A stretch of 16,468 nucleotides of DNA, from NCBI GenBank assembly GCA_964587625.1, contig CAZPLU010000045.1, positions 1-16,468 of the forward strand, given 5' to 3'. This document shows, piece by piece, positions 6,255 to 13,633 of the stretch. How positions within the stretch are numbered: position 1 is the first letter of the stretch; every line of letters begins with the position of its first letter. Source of the stretch: DAOPZJ01 sp964587625. GTDB taxonomy: Bacteria > Bacillota > Clostridia > Oscillospirales > JAKOTC01. The notes under the pieces were generated by a model. It saw nothing but the letters and a program-made list of their open reading frames with translations, was not told where the DNA came from and made no database searches. A program made the position numbers and the translations under genes.

Positions 6255-8121
6255 CTCAGTTGTCGATTTGCCGGGCATCTATTCGCTGCGCCCGTACTCC
6301 ACCGAGGAGATCGTGACCCGCGACTTCATCTTGAATCAAAAACCCGACGGCATTATCAATATCGTCGACGCCACCAATATTGAACGCAATCTCTATTTGA
6401 CTTTACAGCTTCTCTCGCTGAAGATCCCGACTGTGCTGGCGTTGAACATGATGGACGAAGTTCGGGAAAACGGCGACACCATTGATATTACCCAGATGTC
6501 AAAACTGCTCGGAATCCCCGTCGTGCCGATCTCGGCCGCCAAAAACGAGGGGATCGCGGAACTCGTCGACTGCGCCGTACAAACCGCCGAAAAAAAGGTG
6601 AAACCAACCGTCTCCGACTTTTGCGCGCCCGGTCCCGTACACCGCTGCATCCACGCGGTCTGCCACATCATCGAAGATCACGCCCAGCGCATCGGAGTGT
6701 CGCAGCGTTATGCGGCGATAAAACTGATCGAGAGCGACGACAAGCCCTTTATCGACAAACTCGGGCTGACCCGAAACGAATTTGAACTGATTGAACACTC
6801 GGTCGTCGAAATGGAACAGGAGCGCTGTCTCGACCGCAACGCCGCGCTCGCCGATATGCGTTATGCATTTATCGAAGGCGTCTGCGAAAAGACCGTGGTC
6901 AAGTGCAAAGAGAGCAAGGAGCACCTGCGCAGCGTAAAAATCGACAATCTGCTGACCCATAAATTTTTGGCGTTGCCGATTTTTTTTGGGATTTTGGGGT
7001 TGGTGTTTTGGCTGACATTCGGCGTGATCGGCAGCTTTTTATCCGATCTGCTCTCGGGCGGGATCGACGCGCTTTCGGGCGTCGTCGACAACGCGCTGAC
7101 CGATTGGGGCGTGAATGTCGTTTTACATAACCTGATCATCGACGGTATTTTCGCCGGCGTCGGCAGCGTGCTGTCGTTTCTGCCGCTGATTGTGGTGCTG
7201 TTTTTCTTTCTTTCAATCCTCGAAGACACCGGATATATGGCGCGTGTGGCGTTTGTGATGGATAAGCTGCTGCGTAAAGTGGGGCTCTCGGGACGCAGTT
7301 TTGTGCCGATGATCATCGGCTTCGGCTGTTCAGTCCCGGCGATCATGGCGACGCGGACGCTGGCGAGCGAGCGCGACCGCAAGATGACCATTATATTGAC
7401 GCCGTTTATGAGCTGCTCGGCGAAAATCCCGATTTACGCGGTCTTTGCGGCGGCCTTTTTCCCGGACCGCGCGGCGCTCGTGATGATCTGCCTGTATATC
7501 GCGGGTATCGCCGTGGGCATTTTGACGGCGCTGCTGCTGAACAGGACCGCGTTCAGGGGAAAGCCGGTGCCGTTTGTGATGGAATTGCCCAACTACCGCC
7601 TGCCCTCCCCGAAAAGCGTCGCGCTGCTGATATGGGACAAGGCCAGGGACTTTTTGCAGCGGGCGTTCACGATTATCTTTTTGGCGACGGTCGTCATCTG
7701 GTTTTTGGGGGCGTTCGATTACCGCTTGAATTATGTCGCCGACAGCTCGAAGAGCTTGCTCGCCGTGATAGGACAACTGATCGCGCCGATTTTTAAGCCG
7801 CTCGGCTTCGGCGACTGGCGCATCACGACCGCACTGATCGCGGGCTTCACGGCCAAGGAGGCCGTCGTCAGCACCCTCGGCGTGTTGACCGGAACCGCCG
7901 CTTCGGCGCTCCCGGGCGCGCTTCCGGAACTGTTCACTTCGCTCTCCGCCGTCAGCTTCTTGGTTTTCACCCTGCTCTATACGCCCTGTGTCGCCGCGGT
8001 CGCGACCATCCGGCGCGAATTGAACTCCCGCGCCAAAACCCTCGGCGTCGTGGTCGCCCAATGCGTGATCGCCTGGATTTTCGCGTTTATAGTGTATCAT
8101 ATCGGAAATTTGATATTTTAA
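6112..8121 (+). CDS. feoB: FeoB ferrous iron transporter
   Basis: A 669-residue inner-membrane Fe(II) importer with an N-terminal GTPase. The G motifs are G1 GNQNSGKT (7-14, with Gln9 where Pro is usual), G2 around PGVT (31-34), G3 DLPG (52-55) and G4 NMMD (112-115). A helical guanine-dissociation-inhibitor-like region follows, then the membrane part from about residue 280. The two Gate motifs are recognisable at GFGCSVP (403-409) and SCSAKIP (434-440), each with the conserved cysteine thought to line the iron path. Length is normal for a compact FeoB. A strong GAGAGGAG site, internal to the feoA frame, precedes the ATG. The gene is translated in a two-gene operon under iron-type control. I see no clear terminator in the 133 bases before the convergent gene. 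Confidence 0.96.
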   Translation: MIFALVGNQNSGKTTLFNALTGSNQHVGNFPGVTVEQKVGTVKNSKSNSVVDLPGIYSLRPYSTEEIVTRDFILNQKPDGIINIVDATNIERNLYLTLQLLSLKIPTVLALNMMDEVRENGDTIDITQMSKLLGIPVVPISAAKNEGIAELVDCAVQTAEKKVKPTVSDFCAPGPVHRCIHAVCHIIEDHAQRIGVSQRYAAIKLIESDDKPFIDKLGLTRNEFELIEHSVVEMEQERCLDRNAALADMRYAFIEGVCEKTVVKCKESKEHLRSVKIDNLLTHKFLALPIFFGILGLVFWLTFGVIGSFLSDLLSGGIDALSGVVDNALTDWGVNVVLHNLIIDGIFAGVGSVLSFLPLIVVLFFFLSILEDTGYMARVAFVMDKLLRKVGLSGRSFVPMIIGFGCSVPAIMATRTLASERDRKMTIILTPFMSCSAKIPIYAVFAAAFFPDRAALVMICLYIAGIAVGILTALLLNRTAFRGKPVPFVMELPNYRLPSPKSVALLIWDKARDFLQRAFTIIFLATVVIWFLGAFDYRLNYVADSSKSLLAVIGQLIAPIFKPLGFGDWRITTALIAGFTAKEAVVSTLGVLTGTAASALPGALPELFTSLSAVSFLVFTLLYTPCVAAVATIRRELNSRAKTLGVVVAQCVIAWIFAFIVYHIGNLIF

Positions 8122-8254
8122 TTACCGCTTTTTATTGCATAACCGGACACCCCGCACCCCCGCGGCCGACCGACCAACCGGCTTTATTGACCGCGCCCGG
8201 AACCGGTTATTCGAAACGCATACGGGATTCGCGCGATACCTCCGTTCTTCATTA

Positions 8255-9646
8255 TTAAATGGCGTAAAGCTCGTAAAAACCCCCGCAGCGCCGCTTTTGG
8301 TCGAACGCGAATTCGATCGGACGGTTGTTTTCGAACAGACCGAGCGAGAGGGTAAGGTTTTCTTTTAAGTCCGTCGGCAATGTGAATTCGGCGCAGATCT
8401 CCTCGCCGGGCAGCCAGTCGCGGTTGTCGGCGGGGATTTTTACATCTTTTTGAACACCGTCGCCGCTCAAACGGGCAATTAAATCGAATTGGTGATACGA
8501 CTTGCCGAACCCCCGGTTTTCGAGATAAATTTTTACCGTTTCGCCGTCTTTTTCGGCGCCGTTGATAAAATACCAATACCCCAGCCGATTGGCGCAATAT
8601 TCGGTCAGATAGGGCTCCCTCTCAAGCCACGGGCGCGGGTAGCCGTGAAAGCCCGCGAAGGTGGCGTGGGCGGCTCTGAGCGCGTCCAAAAACGGATAAC
8701 CGCCCTTGAACACCTCGGGCCTGACCATATGGTAGTGCTCGAATTCCAGCACGATGGGGCCGTTTTTCCAAAACCGGTCGAACATCCACGGCGTGCGTAG
8801 GGTGTTGTAGGCGCGCTTGCCCGAATAGCACCTCACGCAGACCGAGTCGTCGTCAAGGCCCAGTTTCCGTTCGGCGGCATAGTCGAGCAGCGCCAGGTTG
8901 TCGGCCTCGCCGACGCCCCAGCGGGCGTTGATGTGGTCGTCGTTCAGCAAGACCGGCTTGTCGGGAAAATTGTCGGCGTGCAGGTCGATGTGCTTCTTCA
9001 TCACCTCGAGCGGATAATATTTCATCGAGCCGGCGGCGGTATGGCCCTCGCCCCAGGTGCCGAAGGTGCCGACGTCGATCAATTCGATGCGCGGGTCGCG
9101 GTTGAATTTTTCGCCGGCTTTTGCCATGAACGCCGAGAGCTTTTTTAAAAACACCGGGTCGCCGTAATCGGGCTCGAGGCGGCCTTTTGAAAGTTCATAA
9201 CCGCGCGCACCCGCTTTGTAGACAAACTCCGGCGTGGCAAACGGAGCCCTGCCGTCGCCCTCGTAGGTGCAGATGCGCAGCGAAAACCGGTAATCGTATT
9301 TGCCCCACTCGTCCATGATTTGATCGATATACGACCAGTCGGGCTTGCCCTCCTCTTTTTCGATGTCGCCCCAGTCGAAGCGCAAATAGAGGTGGTTCAA
9401 TCCCGGGAAATCGGTCAGTCGGTCGTTCGGGTCGTGGTTTTCGCGGTATTCACCCCTGAAAAAGCCGTTGTCGATATAGTGCCAATACCAGCCCTTGTGG
9501 GGATTTTTCAAAACTGTGAGCTCATCGGCGTGTTTGCGCAGGTTGACATACCCTTTCCGCTCCGGCCCCGGAAAATAAGGGCATTGCCCGATCGCGGTGT
9601 TTTCTTTCGGGTCGTCGATGGTTTTGACGTTTTGATATTGAAACAT
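8255..9646 (-). CDS. DUF4874/DUF4832-like glycoside-hydrolase-type protein
   Basis: A 463-residue cytoplasmic protein. The start is ATG 9646 because AAGGAG lies 7 bases upstream and a promoter lies at 9678-9705; the longer frame from 9769 would run through that promoter. Residues about 45-280 look like a TIM barrel. They open with NPHKGW (48-53), a pattern of DUF4874-type proteins, and continue through LYLRFDWGDIE, DVGTFGTWGEGH (191-202) and LLNDDH. LEFEHYH (300-306) resembles the DUF4832 region. Glu200 and Glu301/Glu303 are candidate catalytic acids by analogy with retaining glycosidases. From about 385 a beta-rich C-terminal domain follows (VKIYLENRGFGKSYHQFDLIARL). There is no signal peptide, so an imported substrate is likely. 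It is divergent from an AraC-type regulator that probably controls it. The fold call is inferred from motifs; the substrate is unknown. Confidence 0.82.
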   Translation of the reverse strand: MFQYQNVKTIDDPKENTAIGQCPYFPGPERKGYVNLRKHADELTVLKNPHKGWYWHYIDNGFFRGEYRENHDPNDRLTDFPGLNHLYLRFDWGDIEKEEGKPDWSYIDQIMDEWGKYDYRFSLRICTYEGDGRAPFATPEFVYKAGARGYELSKGRLEPDYGDPVFLKKLSAFMAKAGEKFNRDPRIELIDVGTFGTWGEGHTAAGSMKYYPLEVMKKHIDLHADNFPDKPVLLNDDHINARWGVGEADNLALLDYAAERKLGLDDDSVCVRCYSGKRAYNTLRTPWMFDRFWKNGPIVLEFEHYHMVRPEVFKGGYPFLDALRAAHATFAGFHGYPRPWLEREPYLTEYCANRLGYWYFINGAEKDGETVKIYLENRGFGKSYHQFDLIARLSGDGVQKDVKIPADNRDWLPGEEICAEFTLPTDLKENLTLSLGLFENNRPIEFAFDQKRRCGGFYELYAI

Positions 9647-9677
9647 ATGGATCTCCTTGGTTTTTAATTGTGATATC

Positions 9678-9705
9678 ATCATACCACAACAATCTTTCCG
9701 GTCAA
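9678..9705 (-). promoter_or_regulatory. promoter of the DUF4832-like enzyme gene
   Basis: On the minus strand, TTGACC (9705-9700), a 16-base spacer and TATGAT (9683-9678). Transcription would start near 9671, giving a short leader that ends in AAGGAG. Confidence 0.68.
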
Positions 9706-9725
9706 GCGAAAATAGTTGCTGAAGT

Positions 9726-9770
9726 TTCCCGGGAATCAAATTCATGCTCAAAACATCGGGAATTTTCAAA
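9726..9770. promoter_or_regulatory. candidate AraC operator between divergent promoters
   Basis: The palindrome TTCCCGGGAA (9726-9735) overlaps the first of two direct repeats CGGGAAT (9730-9736 and 9757-9763). Both are followed by TCAAA (9736-9740 and 9766-9770). The repeats are 27 bases apart, between the two divergent promoters. Direct repeats upstream of the target -35 are typical of AraC-family sites. Assignment to the adjacent regulator is inference. Confidence 0.45.
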
Positions 9771-9776
9771 GCGTTA

Positions 9777-9785
9777 TGCTATAAT
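9777..9785 (+). promoter_or_regulatory. extended -10 promoter of the AraC/GGDEF gene
   Basis: TG-C-TATAAT: TG at 9777-9778, then a perfect TATAAT at 9780-9785. No good -35 is visible 16-18 bases upstream, consistent with an extended -10 or activator-dependent promoter next to the candidate operator. Confidence 0.55.
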
Positions 9786-9819
9786 GGAGGCACAAAAGTA
9801 CTTTTGGGTTCATTAGGGG

Positions 9820-10650
9820 GTGTTCGGTATCAGGGATCTGGGGGTTTTGACGGTCTCGCTCGCCTACATCGAGGACAACATCAAAAACGGGATTTCGCAG
9901 GAGGACATCGCCTCGGCCTGCTTTTGTTCGCTGTCCCATCTGCAAAAACTGTTCCGGTATGTCTTTTCCATCTCGGTCGGGGACTACATCACCCGGCGGC
10001 GCATGACGCTGGCCGCCCGCGATCTGCTCGCCGGCGCAAGCGTCCTCGGCACGGCGATGGACTATCAATACAACTCGCCCGAGGTCTTTTCGCGGGCCTT
10101 TGTCAAGGTCTGGAATACCACACCCTCCAATTTCAAGCGCACTCGGAAATTTTCCGGGATATTTCCCAAACTGACATTGAATACGGAAGGAGACACTATG
10201 ATGAACCGAAGAAAATTCGATATGACCGAACTTTATGACTATATCCGCACCAAGGTGGATCGCTGCGCGCTGTGCTTCGACATCGCGAACTTGCACGCGG
10301 TCAACACGGAAAAAGGGCGCGCGGCGGGCGATAAAGTCATCGCCGAGTGCCTGCGCCGCATCGACGAACAATGTGACGACAATATGCTGCTGTGCCGCAT
10401 CGGCGGCGATGAATTCGCCCTGTTCACCGATTTCACCGAAGAAAAAGCCGTCACGGATTTCGCCGCGAAAATCCTCTCGCAAAACGGCCAAACCGTCTCC
10501 TGCGGAGAGGACGATATTCCCGTCTCGATGCGGGCGGGCGCGATGAAACTCAAAAAAGACATCCGCTGGGGCGAGCTGTTCATGCGCCTTTCAAACGAGG
10601 TCTGCCGTGCTTGTGAAGACATCGGCAAATGCGGGTTCGTGAAAAGCTGA
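9820..10650 (+). CDS. AraC-type HTH / GGDEF fusion regulator
   Basis: A predicted 276-residue cytoplasmic regulator. Residues about 8-106 form an AraC double helix-turn-helix (ISQEDIASACFCSLSHLQKLF; TAMDYQYNSPEVFSRAFVKVWNTTPSNFK). Residues about 140-276 form a compact GGDEF domain: CFDIANLHAVN...GRAAGDKVI, then an intact GGDEF loop (195-199). The inhibitory RxxD site is absent (DDNM at that position) and the C-terminal part is diverged. It could make or sense cyclic di-GMP, or bind GTP only. The start is uncertain: a stop lies 6 bases upstream of GTG 9820, where AGGGGG overlaps the start codon. TTG 9847 is an alternative that still keeps the HTH. A strong internal SD-ATG sits at codon 127. 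It is divergent from the DUF4832-like enzyme, its likely target. Confidence 0.88.
   Translation: MFGIRDLGVLTVSLAYIEDNIKNGISQEDIASACFCSLSHLQKLFRYVFSISVGDYITRRRMTLAARDLLAGASVLGTAMDYQYNSPEVFSRAFVKVWNTTPSNFKRTRKFSGIFPKLTLNTEGDTMMNRRKFDMTELYDYIRTKVDRCALCFDIANLHAVNTEKGRAAGDKVIAECLRRIDEQCDDNMLLCRIGGDEFALFTDFTEEKAVTDFAAKILSQNGQTVSCGEDDIPVSMRAGAMKLKKDIRWGELFMRLSNEVCRACEDIGKCGFVKS
10187..10203 (+). promoter_or_regulatory. internal Shine-Dalgarno and ATG at the HTH/GGDEF junction
   Basis: AAGGAG (10187-10192) is followed after 5 bases by in-frame ATGATG (10198-10203), codons 127-128. This is a far better initiation site than the annotated GTG. It would produce the GGDEF domain alone (150 residues). The position matches the equivalent site in the AraC/GyrI gene (codon 126). 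Confidence 0.55.
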
Positions 10651-10680
10651 TATTACCTATACAATTTTAAATATCAATAT

Positions 10681-10716
10681 CTGCCGAAGAGTAAAATCTT
10701 CGGCAGGTGTTTTAAT
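10681..10716 (+). terminator. intrinsic terminator after the AraC/GGDEF gene
   Basis: CTGCCGAAGA (10681-10690) and TCTTCGGCAG (10697-10706) form a perfect 10-bp stem with a 6-base loop, followed by GTGTTTTAAT. It also lies just downstream of the convergent Nudix pseudogene. Confidence 0.88.
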
Positions 10717-10726
10717 GTCTGGATAT

Positions 10727-11215
10727 TTATAAATCCCTCTTGTTTGGATAGCAAATATCATCTCCCCAAGATGACAGTTCATCAGCAAACTGACTGATAC
10801 CTAATAAACCTGAAGCCCATATGCTCTGTCCCGTTCACAAATTTCATTTAACCGCACCCATTGTACACCGATTAAAATAGGATTATCAACTAATTCGGGG
10901 TCATATCCCAATTTAGGCGTTTGTTCGCCGATATCAATTTGATAAGTATAAAAAATGTCGGTTGACATCGAATGGATCCGCATGTTCGCTTGTTTTCTTT
11001 ATGATTTCACCCGCCACACAACGCTCTTCACTTAATTCCCTAATGGTTGCTTGCTCGGGTGTTTCCCCTTCTTCGATTCCTCCGCCGGGCGTGCAAAAAT
11101 ATTCTATACCGCTGACACGATGTTTGACCACTGGTATTTTATTGCCGCGAATTACAAGACACGGCGCCCTGCCTTTCAAAAGCATCTCCTCCCGCGCATC
11201 GCATTCAAATCTCAT
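10727..11215 (-). pseudogene. Nudix hydrolase, broken by two compensating frameshifts
   Basis: Nudix enzymes hydrolyse nucleoside diphosphates linked to another group. From ATG 11215 the first frame carries the Nudix box (residues 45-67: G-x5-E-x7-REL-x-EE, with Cys66 where Gly is usual) and stops at 10934-10936. The protein continues in a second frame from about FYTYQIDIGEQTPKLGYDPE to ERDRAYG (stop 10801-10803). It then returns to the first frame as WASGLLGISQFADELSSWGD, ending at a stop at 10727-10729. The first shift falls in a run of six T (A on the plus strand) near 10950-10955, with one base too many. The second, near 10817-10824, lacks one base or four. Repaired length would be about 160 residues, normal for this group. 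It sits 15 bases after the URO-D-like gene, perhaps in its operon. Either the gene is decaying or both shifts are assembly errors. Confidence 0.85.
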
Positions 11216-11230
11216 AACAAAATGTTTTGT

Positions 11231-12259
11231 TTATCTGATCTCTTTGACCGTGTTGACCAGCGCCTCGAGGTTTTCAAACGGGAAGCCGTTGTCGGCCTCG
11301 ATGTAAAACCACGAGCCGCCGTCCGCCATTTTGAAGGTCTCGTATTCGCGTTTGACCAAATCGCGCACCTGCCGGGGCGTGCCGAAAGTCATCGTGTTGG
11401 CGCGGTCGGTGTGAATCGCCACCGCAAGTTTTAATTCGCGGCAGAGCGCCGCGAGGTCAGCCATGTCGTAGGCGGGCAATTGCGGCCAGATCGAAGTCAC
11501 CCCGATATCGGCGAGGTCTTCGATGATGGCGCGAATCTGCCCGCAGCTGTGAAAATGCACCGTCATGCCCGCTTTGACCGCCGGCTCGAAAATGTATTTC
11601 AAGCGCGGCTTGAAAAAGCCGCGCCACATATCGGGGCTTAAAATCAACGCCCGCTCGGTGCCGTAGTCGTCGCCGAACGAAATTCCGTCCGCCCCGAGCG
11701 CGACGGCGTATTCCACCCGCGCGCGGGCGTATTCGCTGAGTTTGTCGGCCATAAAATGGATCTCTTTCGTGTCCTCTGCGATCTCGCAGTAGACGTTTTC
11801 GTCGCCGCAGAGCTCAAGCATGCGCTCGAACATCGAGCCCGCGTGGCTTTGGTGATAATATCGCTCACGGTGCGTTTTTGCCCGTGTAAAATCGGCTTCA
11901 AACGGCTCGCCGACGGCTTTCGGCGGCTCGGGAAACCGGTAATCATAGACCTTCGAGAGATCGGCGAGCGGCCGCTCATACGGGATTCCGGCCACGCCGT
12001 AGATGCGGTATTCCCAAAGCACGCCCCATTCGTCGCGGCGGAACTCGTGGTATTTGCCGTCCTTGTCGAACAGTTCCGGCCCCAGAACCGGAATCGGCCT
12101 GCGCTCGAACGGGCCGAAATCGCCGGGCAACGCGGCGTAGAGGTCGTTCAATTTTTCGCCGTGCTCGTAATACCCGACCGGCGTGCAGAGATATTCCACC
12201 GGAATCCTATCCGGTTTTTGATACCGCATCGCGGCGGCGACGCGCTCCCGTGAATTCAT
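11231..12259 (-). CDS. uroporphyrinogen decarboxylase (URO-D)-fold protein
   Basis: A 342-residue cytoplasmic TIM-barrel protein of the URO-D/methyltransferase family (COG0407-like). It opens with MNSRERVAAAMRYQKPDRIPVE, the usual family start. GADGISFGDDYGTERALILSPD (189-210) and HFHSCG (235-240) follow in the expected order. The H-x-C pair (His237, Cys239) corresponds to zinc ligands in the cobamide methyltransferase branch (MtaA/MtbA type), whereas true heme-pathway HemE lacks it. No heme genes and no corrinoid protein are nearby. The ATG overlaps the stop of the upstream Gfo/Idh gene as ATGA, so the two are translationally coupled. This suggests a catabolic role on the same modified sugar or small molecule, for example demethylation or decarboxylation. 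The family is sure, the reaction unknown. Confidence 0.88.
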   Translation of the reverse strand: MNSRERVAAAMRYQKPDRIPVEYLCTPVGYYEHGEKLNDLYAALPGDFGPFERRPIPVLGPELFDKDGKYHEFRRDEWGVLWEYRIYGVAGIPYERPLADLSKVYDYRFPEPPKAVGEPFEADFTRAKTHRERYYHQSHAGSMFERMLELCGDENVYCEIAEDTKEIHFMADKLSEYARARVEYAVALGADGISFGDDYGTERALILSPDMWRGFFKPRLKYIFEPAVKAGMTVHFHSCGQIRAIIEDLADIGVTSIWPQLPAYDMADLAALCRELKLAVAIHTDRANTMTFGTPRQVRDLVKREYETFKMADGGSWFYIEADNGFPFENLEALVNTVKEIR

Positions 12260-13503
12260 GCGTCCCTGCCCTCCAACCAGCGTTTTTTGACCCGCTCATA
12301 GACCGCGTCCGAAAATTCCGGCTCGCCGAACGACGAGCGCGGCAATAACTGATCCCCGGCGACCGCGGGGTTGGTGCAGGCGTTGTCGTTTCGCCATTTG
12401 CCGCGCTCCGCCTGATTGCGCAGGTTCGGCACCTCGACGGGGATGTTGCCGTTCAGCACCGACCGATAGGCCAGCAGCCCGCAGATTCCCATATCGACCG
12501 CCTGACAGACGTCGATCGACCACTTCCCGTCGGGTCTGCCCAAGATCTTTTCGATGAAAAAATGCGTGGCGTAAAAATCGCTGCCGCCGTGGCCGGAAAA
12601 TCGTTTCGCCTTTTCCTCGGCGACGGTCCGCTCGGGGTCGTAGTTCTCCCACGCGCCCTTGCAAAGTTCTTTGCCTTCTTGATAGACGTTCAATATTGGC
12701 TGGGTCTCGAACCGGCCGGTCTCCATCATGCCTTTTTGCCCGTAGATCTGATAATTGATGCTGCACGGCTCGCGTTTGAGGTTGCCGTGGACGCTCTTGA
12801 GCACCGCGCCGTTTTCGAGCGTCACCATTTCGATGCCCGCGCCGCTCCACGCGCCGAGTTCGAGCATGCATTGTTCGGGCGGAACCTCAAACCCGACCAC
12901 CCTGACCGGTCGCAGCCCGGAGATCGTCAGCAGCGGGCCGAGGGAGTGGGTGCAATAAAAATTGGCGTGCATCCGGTTGCGCCAATGCCCGCGCTCGCCG
13001 TAGGTGATCCGGGGCCAGACGCTCGAGCAGTCGTGGATGTATTCGCCCTCGCCGTACATGATCTCGCCGACGTCGCCGTTTTGATAGCGCTGCCACATCG
13101 TGAAGGCGTGCTTCATATAACAATAATTTTCGGCGTAGGCATAAACCTTTCCGCTTTTTTCGACCGCCTCGATCAATTCGACCGCCTGCGCCATCGTCTC
13201 GCAGGGCAGCACCTCGCTGATCACATGCAGGCCGTGTTTCAAACATTCCACCGCATAAGTCGCGTGCTCGTCGGCGTAGTTTGCCAGCACCACCGCATCC
13301 ATATCGTGTTTTAAAAATCGCTCGAAATCGTTGTAGCAGGCGATTTCCGCGCTTCTTTCGTCCGCTTTTTTACGGATTTTATCCAAAAACGGCTCGAATT
13401 TATCGCAGACGGCGACCAGTTTCGCGTCGGGGTGTTCCAGCAGCACGTCGATCATCGCCTGTCCCCGGTTGCCGCCGAAGACGCCGATTTTTAATTTTTC
13501 CAT
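12256..13503 (-). CDS. Gfo/Idh/MocA-family NAD(P)-dependent oxidoreductase
   Basis: A 415-residue cytoplasmic protein. The N-terminal Rossmann domain (about 1-120) starts KIGVFGGNRG (5-14), a variant of GxGxxG. At the usual EKP position it reads SEVLP (96-100). The C-terminal beta-sheet domain carries GDVGEIMYGEGEY, YCTHSLGP (183-190) and GHGGSDF (304-310). The last two resemble features of the NAD-dependent glycosidase branch GH109, so hydrolysis or epimerisation through a transient keto-sugar is possible as well as plain sugar oxidation. Catalytic residues were not confirmed. An AAAGGA lies 11 bases before the ATG. It is the first gene of an operon with the URO-D-like gene (4-base overlap) and possibly the Nudix remnant. 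Its promoter shares a -35 with the divergent lyase-like gene. Confidence 0.9.
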   Translation of the reverse strand: MEKLKIGVFGGNRGQAMIDVLLEHPDAKLVAVCDKFEPFLDKIRKKADERSAEIACYNDFERFLKHDMDAVVLANYADEHATYAVECLKHGLHVISEVLPCETMAQAVELIEAVEKSGKVYAYAENYCYMKHAFTMWQRYQNGDVGEIMYGEGEYIHDCSSVWPRITYGERGHWRNRMHANFYCTHSLGPLLTISGLRPVRVVGFEVPPEQCMLELGAWSGAGIEMVTLENGAVLKSVHGNLKREPCSINYQIYGQKGMMETGRFETQPILNVYQEGKELCKGAWENYDPERTVAEEKAKRFSGHGGSDFYATHFFIEKILGRPDGKWSIDVCQAVDMGICGLLAYRSVLNGNIPVEVPNLRNQAERGKWRNDNACTNPAVAGDQLLPRSSFGEPEFSDAVYERVKKRWLEGRDA

Positions 13504-13552
13504 TCGTATGACCGTCCTTTTACAAAATTCCCGTCTCCGTTTTGCCGGTTTG

Positions 13553-13581
13553 ATTTTAACATATCAAGACGGTATTTGCAA
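13553..13581 (-). promoter_or_regulatory. promoter of the Gfo/Idh operon
   Basis: On the minus strand, TTGCAA (13581-13576), 17 bases, then TAAAAT (13558-13553). TTGCAA is its own reverse complement and is also the -35 of the divergent promoter. Confidence 0.65.
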
Positions 13582-13603
13582 TTCGCATTTTTTATGGTAG
13601 AAT
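13576..13603 (+). promoter_or_regulatory. promoter of the lyase-like gene
   Basis: TTGCAA (13576-13581), 16 bases, then TAGAAT (13598-13603). It shares its -35 hexamer with the Gfo/Idh promoter. The leader is about 25 nt and carries GAAGGAG (13618-13624). Confidence 0.65.
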
Positions 13604-13633
13604 TGGGATAAATTTATGAAGGAGCGCGTTTTT

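Noticed and set aside
7330..8100. 256-codon minus-strand open frame opposite feoB.
   Set aside because: feoB is certain on the other strand. The antisense product is an Arg/Asp/Gln-rich shadow without domains.
8176..8208. AACCGG/CCGGTT inverted repeat after feoB as a terminator.
   Set aside because: Six-bp stem, 21-base loop and no T-run on either strand.
9647..9769. Upstream in-frame extension of the DUF4832-like protein (start at 9769).
   Set aside because: It would be transcribed only from upstream of its own promoter at 9678-9705, while ATG 9646 has an ideal AAGGAG. The extension has no family similarity.
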